This document shows positions 45,095 to 56,760 of a DNA stretch of 64,000 nt, piece by piece. The position numbers and the translations under genes were made by a program. The stretch is from Carettochelys insculpta (taxonomy: Eukaryota > Chordata > Testudines > Carettochelyidae). Location: NCBI RefSeq assembly GCF_033958435.1, contig NC_134146.1, positions 26,186,501-26,250,500 of the forward strand. The letters are read 5' to 3'. The first letter of the stretch is position 1. The number at the start of each line of letters is the position of its first letter. The notes under the pieces are model-generated. The model was not told the origin of the DNA and did not search any database. It was given only the letters and a program-made list of their open reading frames with translations.

Positions 45095-45163
45095 TCACTG
45101 GTCTAAGTGTGTGCTAGCGCTGATCCAAAAAAGTTTTAGAGCTGATGACAGGCTGATCTAAGT

Positions 45164-45687
45164 CCATGTTTCTCAACCTGTTTTATAAAGTACTCCTTTT
45201 TAAAAAAAATTATAAGCATCCCCAGACCTCTCTTGCATACCCTTACCACCGGCTGAGAAACATGGTCCTAAGGCGATCTGAGGTCTTGAAACAAGTGCAA
45301 TTCAACCTTTCCATATTACTGTACCCCTTTCAGAAGTCAGCTTTGTTCTGCTTATCCCCAAGTTACACCTCACTTAAAAACGACTTACTTACAAAAACAT
45401 GCAAAATATCACAGTAGGCTTCTACTGAAAAACTGCTGAGTTTCTACCATTTTATTACTAAATAAGTGAATTGGAATAGAAATATTATACTTACATTTCA
45501 TCATAAAGCACATGAAACAGTAGAAACAAGTCATTGTCTGAATTAAGTTTTAGATTGTACTGAATTTACTCATGCTTTTTATGTAGCCTGTGATAAAACT
45601 AGGCAAATAAGTAGATGAGTTGATGTACCCTCTGGAAGACCTCGGTGTACATCCAAGGGTACACATACCCCTGGTTGAGAAACACTG
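45164..45687. mobile_element. Non-autonomous hAT-like element (524 bp) with perfect duplication
   Basis: Ends CCATGTTTCTCAACCTG and CAGGGGTATG...-type complement (CCCCTGGTTGAGAAACACTG) form a hAT inverted repeat. Identical octamers ATCTAAGT flank it (45156-45163, 45688-45695). An internal GCTGAGAAACATGG (45251) resembles a further end copy. No coding capacity. It begins 67 bp from the DIRS element. Confidence 0.88.
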
Positions 45688-45695
45688 ATCTAAGT

Positions 45696-46722
45696 TACAT
45701 CCCTGCTGCTGGCTCCTTTATGGCTTCATCCTTCTTAAAACATTCACAAAAATATGGTGCTTTATGGAACAGACTTCATAGAGATATCCTGCAAGATGAT
45801 AACCTTGCTTAAAACAACCTCAGTACACGTAAAATGATGTGGGAAGGCAATTCACTTTAGGATGTTAGGTTAACTCTTTTCTTCTGTCTTTACATCTGTC
45901 CAAGCAGTCAAACTTAATTGGAGACTGATCATTGCACTTAGCATGAAACAAAAAGCAAAGATAACAAATCCAGTGGTGCTCTGAGCTCTGCTAACACTGA
46001 CAGAACTTTTAATAAATACAGTATTTTAGTGGTAAGTGCTTAACATTCTTCTTGTATTTGCTGTGCTCAGCTTGAATGTCGTTAGCAGCTCTTGCCTTAG
46101 AATGGGGGGAGTGCACAGGTCTAAGACATCACGATAAGCTAAGCCTGCATCGGTTTAAAGCATGCTTTGTGAAAAATCAGAGATTCTCTGACAAATCTAC
46201 GAAGTGTTTTTATCTTTTTGCCCTTCCACAGGTAGTTCACTTTACCTACTACAAACACAATTTGAGGAATACAATCTGCAATGAACCTAGTGCAATAAAG
46301 TGCAACAGACTAAAAATGTCACCTGAGTGTATGCTGTAGTAGTTGCTCTGTCAGCTTGCTGTAGCCTCACAATGCAGACAGTTAATTTTATATAGAAAAG
46401 AGATGACTTCGTGTTTTTACTCTGATTTATGAAGATTCAGAGTACCTGGACTTTCACCTCACTGGGATATTCCACTCCAGAATTACACACTAGTCTAGAG
46501 TCCATTTTTCCCCTCATCAGATACACATTCCCACTTAAAAACCAGCTTTAATGTTACAGAACCACAGAAGCAAATTAATTCTTCTATATGATAAAATAAT
46601 GATACCATGAACTCAAGGTAAGTCCAATACTCTCTCTGTGTCTTTAAATGACCAAAATATTGAAGCCATATATTGAGAAAGTCTGAGTTCATCTCACTGA
46701 GAAAACAGAGGCAGAGCTGCTC
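45696..46722. other. No gene recognised
   Basis: AT-rich anonymous DNA; short chance open frames only. Confidence 0.4.
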
Positions 46723-46726
46723 CATC

Positions 46727-47157
46727 CAGGGATGGTTTAGAGCAGCTGCCCCAGGCCCACATTTTGGGGCACACTGTAGTAGTTGTCTCAGCCATCCTTC
46801 GGATGGGTCCCAGGGCAGCCCAGGGGATTATCTGGAGTGGGGTGAAGGGCCTTGCTTAGGGCAGCAGCAAGGGATCACCCACCCCACTCCCACTGCTGGC
46901 GGGAGCTGGAATGACCCAGCAGCTGATCTGCTCCGCCCTGCTGCCTTCTGCTTTACCATGGCAGCAGAAAGCAGAGCACTCCAGGCGCAGGGCGCTCCGC
47001 TTCCCACTACCACTGTGAGGGGGTGGAGCCGGGGCAGGGCAGGGATGGAGCAGCAGAAGTGGGGCAGGGCGTGGGGGGTGGCTGCCCTGTTCCCCACTCC
47101 TGGGGCACTGGGGCAGGGAATTGCCTGAGACCCTGTGTACCCCTGATGGATGGCCCT
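46727..47157. repeat. GC-rich repeat with hAT-like ends
   Basis: Starts CAGGGATGGTTTAGAGCAGC and ends CCCCTGATGGATGGCCCTG, an imperfect CAGGG-type inverted repeat around a GC-rich interior. The flanking octamers do not match, so classification as hAT is uncertain. Open frames of 120-150 codons on both strands here reflect base composition. Confidence 0.45.
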
Positions 47158-49985
47158 GAACTGAGGTGCACAGATGCTTATGACACACCATGACTTTTTC
47201 ACTGCTGGTGGTTTGAAAAAAAAGAATGGAAAAGTTGGTACAACACTTACCAGCCACTTCTCATTCAGAGCACAGCTTATAGTTGCTCACATCTTGTGAG
47301 AACACCTTGAAAGAGAACTCACCCCAGCATTCTCAGAATGACAAAGGTATTCTGTCAAAATTTATATGAGACTTGTGCAGAAACAAAGGGCTTGACTCAG
47401 GCAAGTGACTTCATTGGTGGTTGAAGGCATTCAGCACTTTCCAAGAAATGCTAGCCATCTTGTGAAACTGGGCTCAAAGCAATCCATTGAGGGCTTTGCA
47501 GCAGCTGTTAACTATCAAACTCAAAGTTGTGCAGACTTTATCTGTGATATTGGTGCACAATCTAGGAAATAAACATGTATCATTTCTGCTGTGATCCCAT
47601 CACCATTCCCAAGTTAAACAATATAGGGCTGGTGGAATACTTAAAAGGATACTATAGAAAGGGGTATTTCTAATTTTAGAAGTAACATCCTTGGCTTGGA
47701 GTTGGCATTCATCCAGTGTTAGAATGATACTAAGTAATTTAGTGATGAAGAAGGTCTTGGGTTTGGGACTACTGAGTAACACTGCAGTCACAACTTCCCA
47801 TCTATTAAAAATCCCATGCTGCAACAGCTAACTGTTCTCATGCATTTGTAGGTTATCAAGAAATAAAAACATGCAGGATTCAAACTCAAATAAATACAAA
47901 ACATATTTCACAGATGTTTTTTGAAAATGCCACCTTATTTTGCTTTTGGGAAATAGGCCTACCGAAATTGCTAATTCCAAAAAGAACAATATTCAAAGCT
48001 GTAATCACAACAACCTGAAAATAGAACTATAATTGGTTATTGAAAGAAAAGCCTACAATAATGATATAATTTAAAAGGTAGAAAAGCATCAAGAAATGGT
48101 GTTCATTTTAGAAAAAAATAAGATAAATCCCAAACATACTATAGTGGTATTTCTGGAAGAGTTGTGCTTAAATAGTTCTTTGTTTGTAAAAATGATCCAA
48201 AAGCGGTTTGCATCAATGTCACTATAACCTAAGTTACTTGTATAAAATAAGCATCCCTTTTAGGTGTTTCACAGATATGAGATATGATAAATGTGCCAGA
48301 GTAGTAATGATACCCTACACAACATATCCTTTGTCTCTTGGGTCTTCTCTAGAAAACATAATGCACGGAAATAGCCATTAGAACAACAGTTGCATTTATT
48401 AAGAAAGAAAAAGTATGTTCAATTTTTTTATAATAATGAGGCCCTGGGATCAGTGTAATACACCCAGTGACTGATATTTTTCAGTGAATACTGGAAAACT
48501 TCTTTACTGAAATCCAATGGCTTCCACATTTTCACAGTATATGAAGAAATATTAAACAAATTATCCAGCCAAAACACCAGTCCCATGGCATTCTTCTAAA
48601 CAGAAAGAGCAACCCTACTGCATGCAGGCCTAGTTTCTACTCAATCAGCAACTGGAACTTTGCTTTTTTAAACTGCCCTTGCGCTTTCAAATATGCGCAG
48701 CATCCCCCCAACTTGTTCTAAAGTGTTAGGTAGTATGGCTGCTGGGTACAGCTGAACACATGCATATTTCATCCCATCAGTGGTGGTATTACAGTGGTGA
48801 TGAAACTATGTCTGGTAAATTTGACAAGTGCTTTGGGTTCTCTAAAGATGAGCCATGCCATATGAAGACAAGATATTACAAAGTGAAACAACACAATTAG
48901 AGCAATCTCACTCTACCTTAGAAGGCAGAGGCTGATCGCTACTCTAGCTTCCTTCTCAGAATCCAGATGGGGTAGTGAAATGGCAAAATGATGGTATGGC
49001 ACTTTCATTCTTCCCATCCTTCAGAAACTCCTTTGTGGGTGCTCTATGGGGCACAATAACCTCCCATGGGACCTTATCCATACCCACTAAAGTCAATTGA
49101 GTCTTATTTCTTACTTCAATGGGCTTTAAGTCCATTCAACAAGAAGGGGCAGGTTATGAGGTTGACACTTCACAGCACTGTACTATTATCTACCTCACAG
49201 AATATCAAAGAGTATGTTACTACTGACTGTGGAAGCTTTAACTTCAGCATCTGCGGACGCAGCAAAGGAGGAATATGTAAGGCCAGAGAAACTGGCAAAG
49301 GCAGACCAAAAAGCAGTGTAGACACTTAACCATTATCCTACAAACTGCCTTTGAGCCTTCCCCCAAGATCTGTGCATCTCCTGAGAGATCCTCAGATTAT
49401 TTGGGCCAGTGATAGGGGTGTTCTTTGTGCTGTTCTCTGGAGAAGACACAGCCCACATTCTTTACGGAATGACACAGGAAATTCACTAGTGTTAGGTCCT
49501 GTGCTCAATTCTTTGCTTTGGGTGTTTTGGTGCTCAGGCACTACCCAGAAGCCACAATGCTACCCTAAAAGTCAAGCCAATGATTCCCTCATCCTCAGGT
49601 AGCACAATGTCAGCAGAGTTGCCCCTCTCTATACCTCCAGCTTCCTTTGTGTAAGGGCTGTGATGTGTGCAGGAAGCAGGAATGCCAGGACGAAAGGGAT
49701 GGGGTGTGGAGTGGAACATATCACACTCCATGAGACTCCTGACCATTTAGGCTTCCGATTACACACAGTGCAACTCAGAACATCTCTGAAGATGCTCTAA
49801 ATTACAACAAGGGTTGATGCAGCTCTGGCTATTAATATCAGGGGAAAAGAAAGAGGCCAGTTTCTTCTCACTCCCTTAGAAGTTACGTTTCAATGCATAA
49901 AGAAGTTGTAGATTCTGGCTGAATGTATAACTGGAGGTTGTATCACATCATAATACTTAATTGACTATTACATTTAATTCCTGCA
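47158..49985. other. No gene recognised
   Basis: About 2.8 kb of AT-rich sequence; nothing assigned to a repeat family or exon. Confidence 0.4.
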
Positions 49986-50019
49986 GACTCCAGGACAAAC
50001 CTGGAGAGTCAGTAACCCT

Positions 50020-50115
50020 ATGCATAAATCAGTTTGAAATTCTCTGACCTGTGTATGTAGGAAGTCAGACAAGAAGATCGGGCTCTTCTAGACTTCAAAA
50101 TCTATGAATCACTGT
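50020..50115 (+). mobile_element. CR1 LINE extreme 3' end
   Basis: Shows GACCTGTGTATGTAGGAAGT, CAGACAAGAAGATCGGGCTC and CTTCAAAATCTATGAATCAC, tracking the CR1 3' terminus (...cagactagatgat..., ...tctatgaatc). Confidence 0.6.
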
Positions 50116-52560
50116 AACCACTCAAATGAGATAGGTGGTTAAACAAATTATCTCAGAGCATATTAAAGAGGGGAGAGCACAGAAAATAAAAAGCTTTCTG
50201 AACTGGCATTATACTGATGTAAAGAATAAGTTTCTTGACAGCCATAAACACTACTGAATAATCCTTCACAGGATAAAATAATCAGACTGAAAAATTCCAA
50301 TGAAAAGAAGAGAAGCAACTGAAAGTTAAAACACTCCAGATGAACCATTTTTCATTTCCCTTATCAAACCAGCAACATACATGAGACAATCCTAGGGAAA
50401 AAAGCCTACTTGTCAAGTTGTCACATTATTTTAAGTTCAGCCTCAGTTATGATCACTTTAACATAACTTACTTGCCACATTGTTTTTCATTCTGTCACAT
50501 GGTGGTTGGTTCATTTTCACAGTGTCTCCCTTCTTATCGGCTTGGCAGCCTTGATGCATGTTTCTTAGTCTTCACTGAAGACAGAATTTATATGTGCACT
50601 CCAGCATATCCAGAGAAATATAGCCAACAATGAGGCCCTGAACTGGGTAAAAGCCAACATTTGAATGGCATGAAAGATGAGACAATTTTGAATGATGGAA
50701 ATAATGTTCATTAAAAAGAATGCTGTTGTCTGGACATAATGTGAAAAGTGTACAAAAATTAGCAATTTTTTTTTTCGCTGGTCCTATAGCTTCAGTGGGA
50801 AAAAACCCCCAAAACATTTCACAAAAACTGTTAATGAACTAACTGTATTCTAAATTTTCTTACAAAATGCTAGGTAAAATAGTACCATTTTAACTAGTTG
50901 TGCGATTTAAAATTGCTTTAGTTAAACGTGAAAATGCCTGTGTTCCCTTGATCTTAAATAGATAAAACTCTGGCTTATATTGCTCTAGCAAATGTTAATT
51001 AGGAACAAGTTCAAAGTGAAATAAGATTCTTTTATATTTGTCTTCAACTGGTTTTGCACCAGTTTAACCAAACTAGTTTCAAACCTCTAATATAACTGAT
51101 GCAATATTTGCAAGTCAGTAAGTGGTACACAGACATACACACAGATGTAAAAAGGAAGAGATTGCTAGAGAGAGAATGAGAAACTTGATGGTCTCATCTG
51201 GGATCACTACATTACTCAGGCGTAAAGAATCCATCAGTGAGTGAGGCAAGTAAGGATGAGGTCCAGTAAAAAAACCTTGTATCTGTCGAGCTTTGTCTAT
51301 CTAGGTTTTTATAATGTCCTGTGGTACATGTGTCCTGAACCACTACTGGCTTTTCATCAGTAGTTAAGATATGCTCTTCATTTCAAAGCAGGGCCAAACA
51401 CAGAAATACAAATCTGGACTGTTTCCTGAAAGGCACTGGAAGTCAGTTCCAGGAAGGTGACAGACAATTCCCTAACCCTTACACTTCCTCCTCCCACCTC
51501 CACTGCTGCTTCTTTCTCCAGACCCTGGCTCCACACCACAAAGGCTCCTCTAACTGAGCTTCACTCTGCATGCTTTCCACATTGGCTCAGATATGTACAG
51601 GAGGGTAAATTATCAACTGTCTTGCTCTAGTCTCAGAAAACCCAAGGATCTAACTTTTCACTGCTGCTGTCCTTAATGGATACCGCTGAACTTTCCTTTC
51701 TCCCTGATCCCGTCCAGTTAAATCAGCTGATCTGTCCCACTTTCTATGCACCTCAAAAGCCATTCAGTGGTGACAGCAGATGCAGGGAAAACAACGAATC
51801 AACAAACAAAACACTTGTTTTTACCAATATTTGTATTATATCCTTATTGGGTCTCCTTTTCAAACCAACAGAGACCAACATGTGTTTAGGCTTTGCAGAG
51901 GCACAGATGAACACCATGCTGATAAACTGATACACCAAGGTTCTAAAGGAGGCTTATTTTTTTCAGATTAATGATCACTGCTGTTATTATGACACAGTCT
52001 GAAAGTTATTCCTTGCAAAGAAATTTCACCTGACAAGAAGGCTGATGTACGAAGTACAAATGAGGTTCAGTGAACATTGCTTTGAATGCTGACTCCCAAT
52101 TGATACTGTTTGACATAGAGCCAGGAGATCAATGGAGTAGTTTGTATCAAATTGAACAGATTTTCCTTGTGTGTTGCTGCCCTTCATCTAGCTCTGTTCT
52201 GCCAGCCTGTTCCTAGGATGATGTGGATATCCAGGAGGGATCAGTCTTCAATACACATACAAAACATCCCAAAACTGTACCAACTGCCTTTAAGACTGAA
52301 GAAGGTTTGCTGTGCATCAGATGATAGGATAAAGAGAGCTGCACTGAAGTTGTATCATTTAGATCTAGACCTGTATCCAAATCTGAACTTTCCCAACGTT
52401 TGGCCATGTTTGGAGCTGGTATTTATTTCAGTTTGGCTCTAGTGTCCCCAAAGGATTTTTTGGATGAGGTAAATGGAGATTAGGTTTTGCCAGCTGTTCA
52501 GGTCTGGTATGATTCTAGTGTTACTTTAGGGACAAAGCCAACTATAAAATGAAGCAAAGC
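50116..52560. other. No gene recognised
   Basis: AT-rich anonymous DNA with chance open frames under 100 codons. Confidence 0.4.
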
Positions 52561-52565
52561 CAACC

Positions 52566-52943
52566 TGTCCCATGTTTGGCAGGACGGTACCGTATTTGAG
52601 AGGCCAAAAAAGTGCCCCGACTTATGTTTTAAAGGGGATGAATTGTCCCATATTTAGGCCTTCAGGGGCTGGGGTTGGGAGTGCCCACAGCTGCTGCTTC
52701 CCCAGGGCTCTGGGCGGGGACTGCCCACAGCTGCCACTTCACCAGGACTCCAAGCGGGAAGCGCCTGCAGCTGCTGCCTCACCAGGGCTCCGAGCAGGGA
52801 GCGCCCACAGTTGTCACTTCCCTGGAGCTGGGGGGCAGGAAGGTGCCAGCTCCCCGGGGCTTGGTGCAGCCAGGAGGAGCTGTCCTTCGCCTGCGTAACT
52901 CCCTCTACCGTATTTGGGTCAGGGAGATATGGTCACCCTACCA
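52566..52943. repeat. GC-rich repeat with TACCGTATTTG ends
   Basis: TACCGTATTTGAGAGGCC on the left and TACCGTATTTGGGTCAGG on the right bracket a GC-rich block. The block holds a 40-41-bp minisatellite (52684-52843). It ends GATATGGTCACCCTACC, a tail similar to the complement of the start of the 27738 repeat. Class unknown. Confidence 0.45.
52684..52843 (+). repeat. Minisatellite, about 40-bp unit, nearly four copies
   Basis: Unit of the form CCCACAGCTGCTGCTTCCCC + AGGGCTCTGGGCGGGGACTG, repeated with substitutions (ACTTCACCAGGACTCC, GCCTCACCAGGGCTCC, ACTTCCCTGGAGCTGG). Confidence 0.75.
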
Positions 52944-52974
52944 ATGGGCAGAGCTTAAAAGCAACTTACAACAT

Positions 52975-54827
52975 CATGGAAAAGTAGATGTTGAACAGGA
53001 GAGGTGCAAGGACACATCCTCACTTTGTACCGTTTGATATTTCAAAAGGTGCTGATGTCTCTCAATTGTCTAGAACACAACCAAGCATGCCATCATGAAA
53101 AGACTGAATAATACTGATAAATTTTTCAGGACAGCCAATTTGTCCAAGTATTTTCCACAGCCAATTTCCACTGACCTTGTTGAACACCTTGGTCAAGTTG
53201 ATGAAGATCACACAGAGGTCATGATGTTGCTCTCAACATTTTTCTTGTATCTGTCTGGCTGCAAATATCTTATTGGCAGTGCCTTGTCCAGCATAAAACC
53301 TGCACTGGCCTTCAGGAATGATGCCATTTTTGAACACATGTAGTGAAAGCCAGCTGTAAAGCATGCAGGCCAGGATCCTACCACATGCAGAGAGCAGAGA
53401 GATGTCCCAATAGTCATCACAGCACACACAGTGACCTTTACTTTTGTATATGTGTACAACCAAGGCATCTTTGAAGTCCTGAGTAACTAGCTCCTTCTCC
53501 CAAATGGCACTGAATAAATGGATTAGACAGTACATCAACTGGCCACCAGCAGCTTGATAAATTTCTGATGGAATTGAATCACTGTCAGGTGCCTTTCCAG
53601 ATTTCATCTACTTAACAGCTTTTTTTAGCTCTTCAAGAGTTGGCAGTATGACCAGCGGTAAATCATTAGCTTGCTGAGGAATCTCTTCAAGAATGCTGCT
53701 GTCAAAAGTTGAGGTCTGGTTCAATACTCTGAAAATGTTCAGCCCAGCGGTCCAGGACTTTAGCACTATCTGTGATCAAAGTGAGGCCATCAGCATAGTG
53801 CACTGGTGCACAGGCAGCAATGTATGGTCCATAGAATACATCCAGTCTGTCATCAAATGCTTTAAGATTGTGTATATCAGTTGCATCTTGGAGTTTAACT
53901 GCTTTATATTTCCACCAGTCCTCTTCCATTTACCATAATTTGATTTGTGCCTCCTGCTTGGCTCAAATATATGCTGATTTCCTAGAGGCATTCTCTTTAT
54001 CATTGATTCAAGCCAGGTGTGTCATTTGCATCTTATCAAGAAGAACTTGGGCTCTCTGCCCTTGTCATCAAACTAGTCATTCTGCCTGTGTTTTTGGAAA
54101 CTGAGGATCTCAACAGCAGTTCTGTAGGTGGTTTCTTTGATGTTAGTACAATCAGTCTCAATAGTGGGTGACCACTCTGGACCTTTATTGCTGATGATGA
54201 GGGAAGTATCAAGACTGCATTGAAGCAGGGCTTGTGTATCGGGTATTTCAAGTTTACTTACATCCAGCTGTTTTTGGCATACAGTAGAATGTTGATATTT
54301 TGGTGGACAAAGGTTCAAGGAGACAACACTGCATACCATGCAGTGGTCAGACCAGGAGCCTGTGCCACGCATTACATGAGTCAACTTGACATCAGAAAGA
54401 TCTTTTTGTTTTGTGATGAAGTAGTCAATCACATGCCAATGCTTAGAGCAAGGGTGTATCCAAGTTGCTTTGTACTTGTTTGACTGTTGGAAGAATGTGC
54501 TTCCAATGCCATGATGTTCAAGCACCTTTGTCCATGTGGTGTAGTCCTGACCAACTCTAGCATTAAAATCACCAAGTATATATAACCTGCATTTAAAAGG
54601 TACTGAAGAGATCACTGAATTCAGGCTAGTGTAAAAAGCCTCCTTTTCATTATCTGCAGCAGTCAAAGTTGGTGCATACACACAAACAAATACAGGCATT
54701 GTCCTTGCCTCAATCTAAGCTTTGCAGTCATAAGACGAGGACTGATGACATGTGGTTTGGATTCAAGCTGGGGTACTAATGGTGTCCTGATGGTGAAGCC
54801 AAGTCCTGCTTGCCTTGGATGACACTC
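52975..54827 (-). pseudogene. LINE ORF2, inverted part: endonuclease C-term, linker, RT N-term
   Basis: Minus strand. From 54700 the AP-endonuclease half reads LYILGDFNARVGQDYTTW (catalytic Asn/Arg region), KATWIHPCSKHWHVIDYFI and GTGSWSDHCMV (the SDH box). Around 53930-53700 it has HYADGLTLITDSAKVLDRWAEHF. At 53607-53233 the RT begins with KSGKAPDSDSIPSEIYQAAG and a QDFKDALVVHIYKSKG region. By about 53000 it reaches the LLFNIYFSMML stretch just before RT motif B/C. Several stops and frame changes. It belongs with 59413-59900 (upstream half of the endonuclease) and 60260-61080 (RT end). Confidence 0.85.
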
Positions 54828-54830
54828 AGA

Positions 54831-55010
54831 AGCTACGTCTACACGTGAACGCTACATCAAAGTAGCTTATTTCGATGTAGCGACATCGAAATAGGCTATT
54901 TCGATGAATAACATCTACACGTCCTCCAGGGCTGGCAACGTCGACGTTGCACAGCACCACATCGAAATAGGCACTGCAAGGGAACGTCTACACGCCAAAG
55001 TAGCACACAT
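54831..55010 (+). repeat. Harbinger left terminus and subterminal TTCGA array
   Basis: Contains repeated TTTCGATG and CATCGAAATA motifs in both orientations, then CGTCGACGTTG and a second internal ACGTCTACACGCC. Transposase or Myb-like protein binding is a reasonable role (inference). Shared with the right ends of the three derived MITEs. Confidence 0.7.
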
Positions 55011-55183
55011 TGAAAGAAGGGTGCCAGGAACAGCTGCAGACAGGGTCACAGGGCAGACTAGCGCTTCTGGGGCAACAGCTAGCCGCTCCCTTAAAGGGCC
55101 CCTCCCAGACACATACAGCCTGCACAGCACGCGGTCTGCAGAGCCATAGGCACGCACACCTCGAGCGATGCAGTTATGGAACC

Positions 55184-55216
<33 letters not shown>

Positions 55217-55217
55217 A
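55184..55217 (+). repeat. CAG trinucleotide tract (poly-Gln)
   Basis: About 11 CAG codons directly after the Met-Glu-Pro of the transposase. The derived MITEs have only four Gln codons here, so the tract has expanded in this copy. Confidence 0.85.
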
Positions 55218-55675
55218 GAGGTCCACACAGCCGCCCCTGCAGGAGCAGTGCTCGCCCTGTTCGATGCCATGCAGGAGGCAGCTGAGCACCTCCTTGCCAC
55301 AGAGGAGGAGCTGCCCGCAGGGGAGGAGGACTCAACCCCTAACCCTGCAGCACCTCGCCGCACCCCCTCCGCCACACACACCGCCGGCTGTGGAGCTACG
55401 CCACCAGCACCGACTGGTGGGAGCAGCTGGTGCTCGGAGAGTGGGATGACGACCGCTGGCTCCAGAACTTTCGGATGAGTCAGCAGACATTTCTGGAGCT
55501 ATGCCAGTGGCTCACCCCCGCACTCAGGCACCAGGACACCACCATGCGGCGTGCCCTCAGCATCGAGAAATGGGTCGGCATCGGTGTCTGGAAGCTGGCC
55601 ACTCCAGACAGCTACCGATCCGTGGGCCAGCAGTTTGGCGTCGGCAAGGCCACCATCGGGGCTGTCCTCATGGAG

Positions 55676-55812
55676 GTAAGAGGACCCACGGGGGGAGGGG
55701 GAGGCAGCCCTGGCAGGGGAGGGGAGGGGAGGGGAGGGGGGCCCTGGCAGGGGAGGGCCACACACACCCTGCACACCCCTCATTGGTGCTCTCCCATGTG
55801 CTTCCCCTGCAG
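55676..55812 (+). other. Transposase intron (137 bp)
   Basis: GT donor (GAG/GTAAGA) and AG acceptor after a pyrimidine-rich tract (CTTCCCCTGCAG). Phase 0: the last complete codon is GAG and the next is GTC. The interior has an AGGGGAGGGG purine repeat (55707-55757). Confidence 0.85.
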
Positions 55813-56674
55813 GTCGTCCGCGCCATCAACGCCCTGCTCCTCCACAGGCTCGTGAGGCTTCGGGACCCGGATGCCACCATCGCGGGCTTTGCCACCCTGG
55901 GCTTCCCCACTTGCTTCGGGGCTCTAGATGGGACTCACATCCCCATCCATGCCCCGGAACACAGTGGAGGATGCTACATAAACAGGAAGGGCTACCACTC
56001 AGTGGTCCTCCAGGCCTTGGTGGACAGCCGGGGCCGTTTCCTGGACAGTTATGTGGGCTGGCCTGGCAGCACCCACAACGCCCGGGTATTCCGGAACTTG
56101 GGCCTGTGCCACCGGCTGGAGGCGGGGACCTACATCCCCCAGCAGGAGATCCCTGTGGGGGACACCACCATGCCCCTCTGCGTCATCGCAGATGCGGCAT
56201 ACCCACTCCGGCCCTGGCTCATGCACCCTTACACAGGTCATCTGTCAGCCAGCCAGAAGCGCTTCAACCAGCGCCTGAACCACGCGCACCACGTGGTGCA
56301 GTGCACATTTGGCTACCTCAAAGGGCGCTGGAGGTGTCTCCTCACCCGCCTTGATGCGGGCCTCACCAACATCGCCCAGATTGTGGGCGCATGCAGCGCC
56401 TTCCACAACCTGGTGGAGAGCAAGGGGGAGGCCTTCTTTCAGGGCTGGGCTGTGGAGGCTGGCAGGGCCGACGTGCAGCCACCCGCTGCCCCCAGTCGCC
56501 AGGTGGACCCCTAAGGGACCCGGGTCCGGGAGGCCCTGCGGGCCCAGTTCGATGAGGCCGCGGGGTGAACGCTGGCAGGCCCCCCACTGCCCCCCCCATC
56601 CTCCACAACACTCCCTGCTCCTATGCCCACACCACAGAGCACCCAAGAGCACACCCCCACACTTTTCTTGTAAA

Positions 56675-56680
56675 AATAAA
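56675..56680 (+). promoter_or_regulatory. AATAAA polyadenylation signal of the transposase gene
   Basis: AATAAA 160 bp after the transposase stop, within TGTAAAAATAAAAGC, followed by TG/T-rich sequence. Confidence 0.7.
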
Positions 56681-56723
56681 AGCAGACAGTTGTTTGTCAA
56701 CTCAAACATCTTTAGTAGAACTC

Positions 56724-56760
<37 letters not shown>
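56724..56760 (+). repeat. (TTA)n microsatellite
   Basis: Uninterrupted ATT/TTA repeat of about 12 units in the space between the two convergent Harbinger genes. Confidence 0.9.

Larger units (their letters stand above)
38985..45096 (-). mobile_element. DIRS-like tyrosine-recombinase retrotransposon, near full length
   Basis: Inverted terminal repeats of about 165 bp lie at 39026-39190 and 44925-45094. Both carry GTGTCGGGCTCGCCCGG, GCAGATCGGATCTTCCAAGC and GCATGCGCTGGTGCGCGCCA, and look over 90% alike by eye. An internal complementary region at 39252-39352 has two halves: 39252-39314 is the inverted copy of the left extremity (38986-39048), and 39314-39352 is the inverted copy of the right extremity (45056-45094). 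That is the DIRS1-type design, used to make a closed circle before recombinase-mediated integration. ORF order on the minus strand is gag, RT, RNase H/methyltransferase-like, tyrosine recombinase. As expected for this class, there is no target duplication. GC-rich and CpG-rich relative to the AT-rich flanks. Confidence 0.93.
55176..56514 (+). pseudogene. Harbinger transposase (DDE_Tnp_4 type), frameshifted
   Basis: Exon 1 is 55176-55675 and exon 2 is 55813-56514. The intron 55676-55812 has a GTAAGA donor and a CCCCTGCAG acceptor. The start is Met-Glu-Pro with a poly-Gln run. Exon 1 ends with LGEWDDDRWLQNFRM, SIEKWVGIGVWKLATPDSYR and FGVGKATIGAVLME, joined to VVRAINALLLH in phase. Exon 2 has FGALDGTHIPIHAPE (first Asp), GYHSVVLQALVD, GWPGSTHNARVFRN, ADAAYPLRPWLMHPYTG (Asp) and HHVVQCTFGYLKGRW. 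Defects: exon 1 is 500 nt, so an indel between about 55286 and 55398 shifts the phase, and the Glu expected before (C/A)xFGxLK is Gln (CAG, 56299-56301). Homologous to host HARBI1, but inside a transposon. Confidence 0.92.

Noticed and set aside
46673..47257. Open frames of 124-151 codons in a GC-rich block
   Set aside because: Open on both strands, within a probable non-coding repeat with CAGGG ends.
55501..55812. A 337-aa transposase reading straight through the intron from 55501
   Set aside because: The part before 55813 is out of phase with the recognisable exon 1 protein. A GT-AG intron gives a correct in-phase join instead.
55176..56514. Host HARBI1 gene
   Set aside because: It lies between transposon termini with a target duplication and has a partner Myb-like gene, a frameshift and a lost catalytic Glu.
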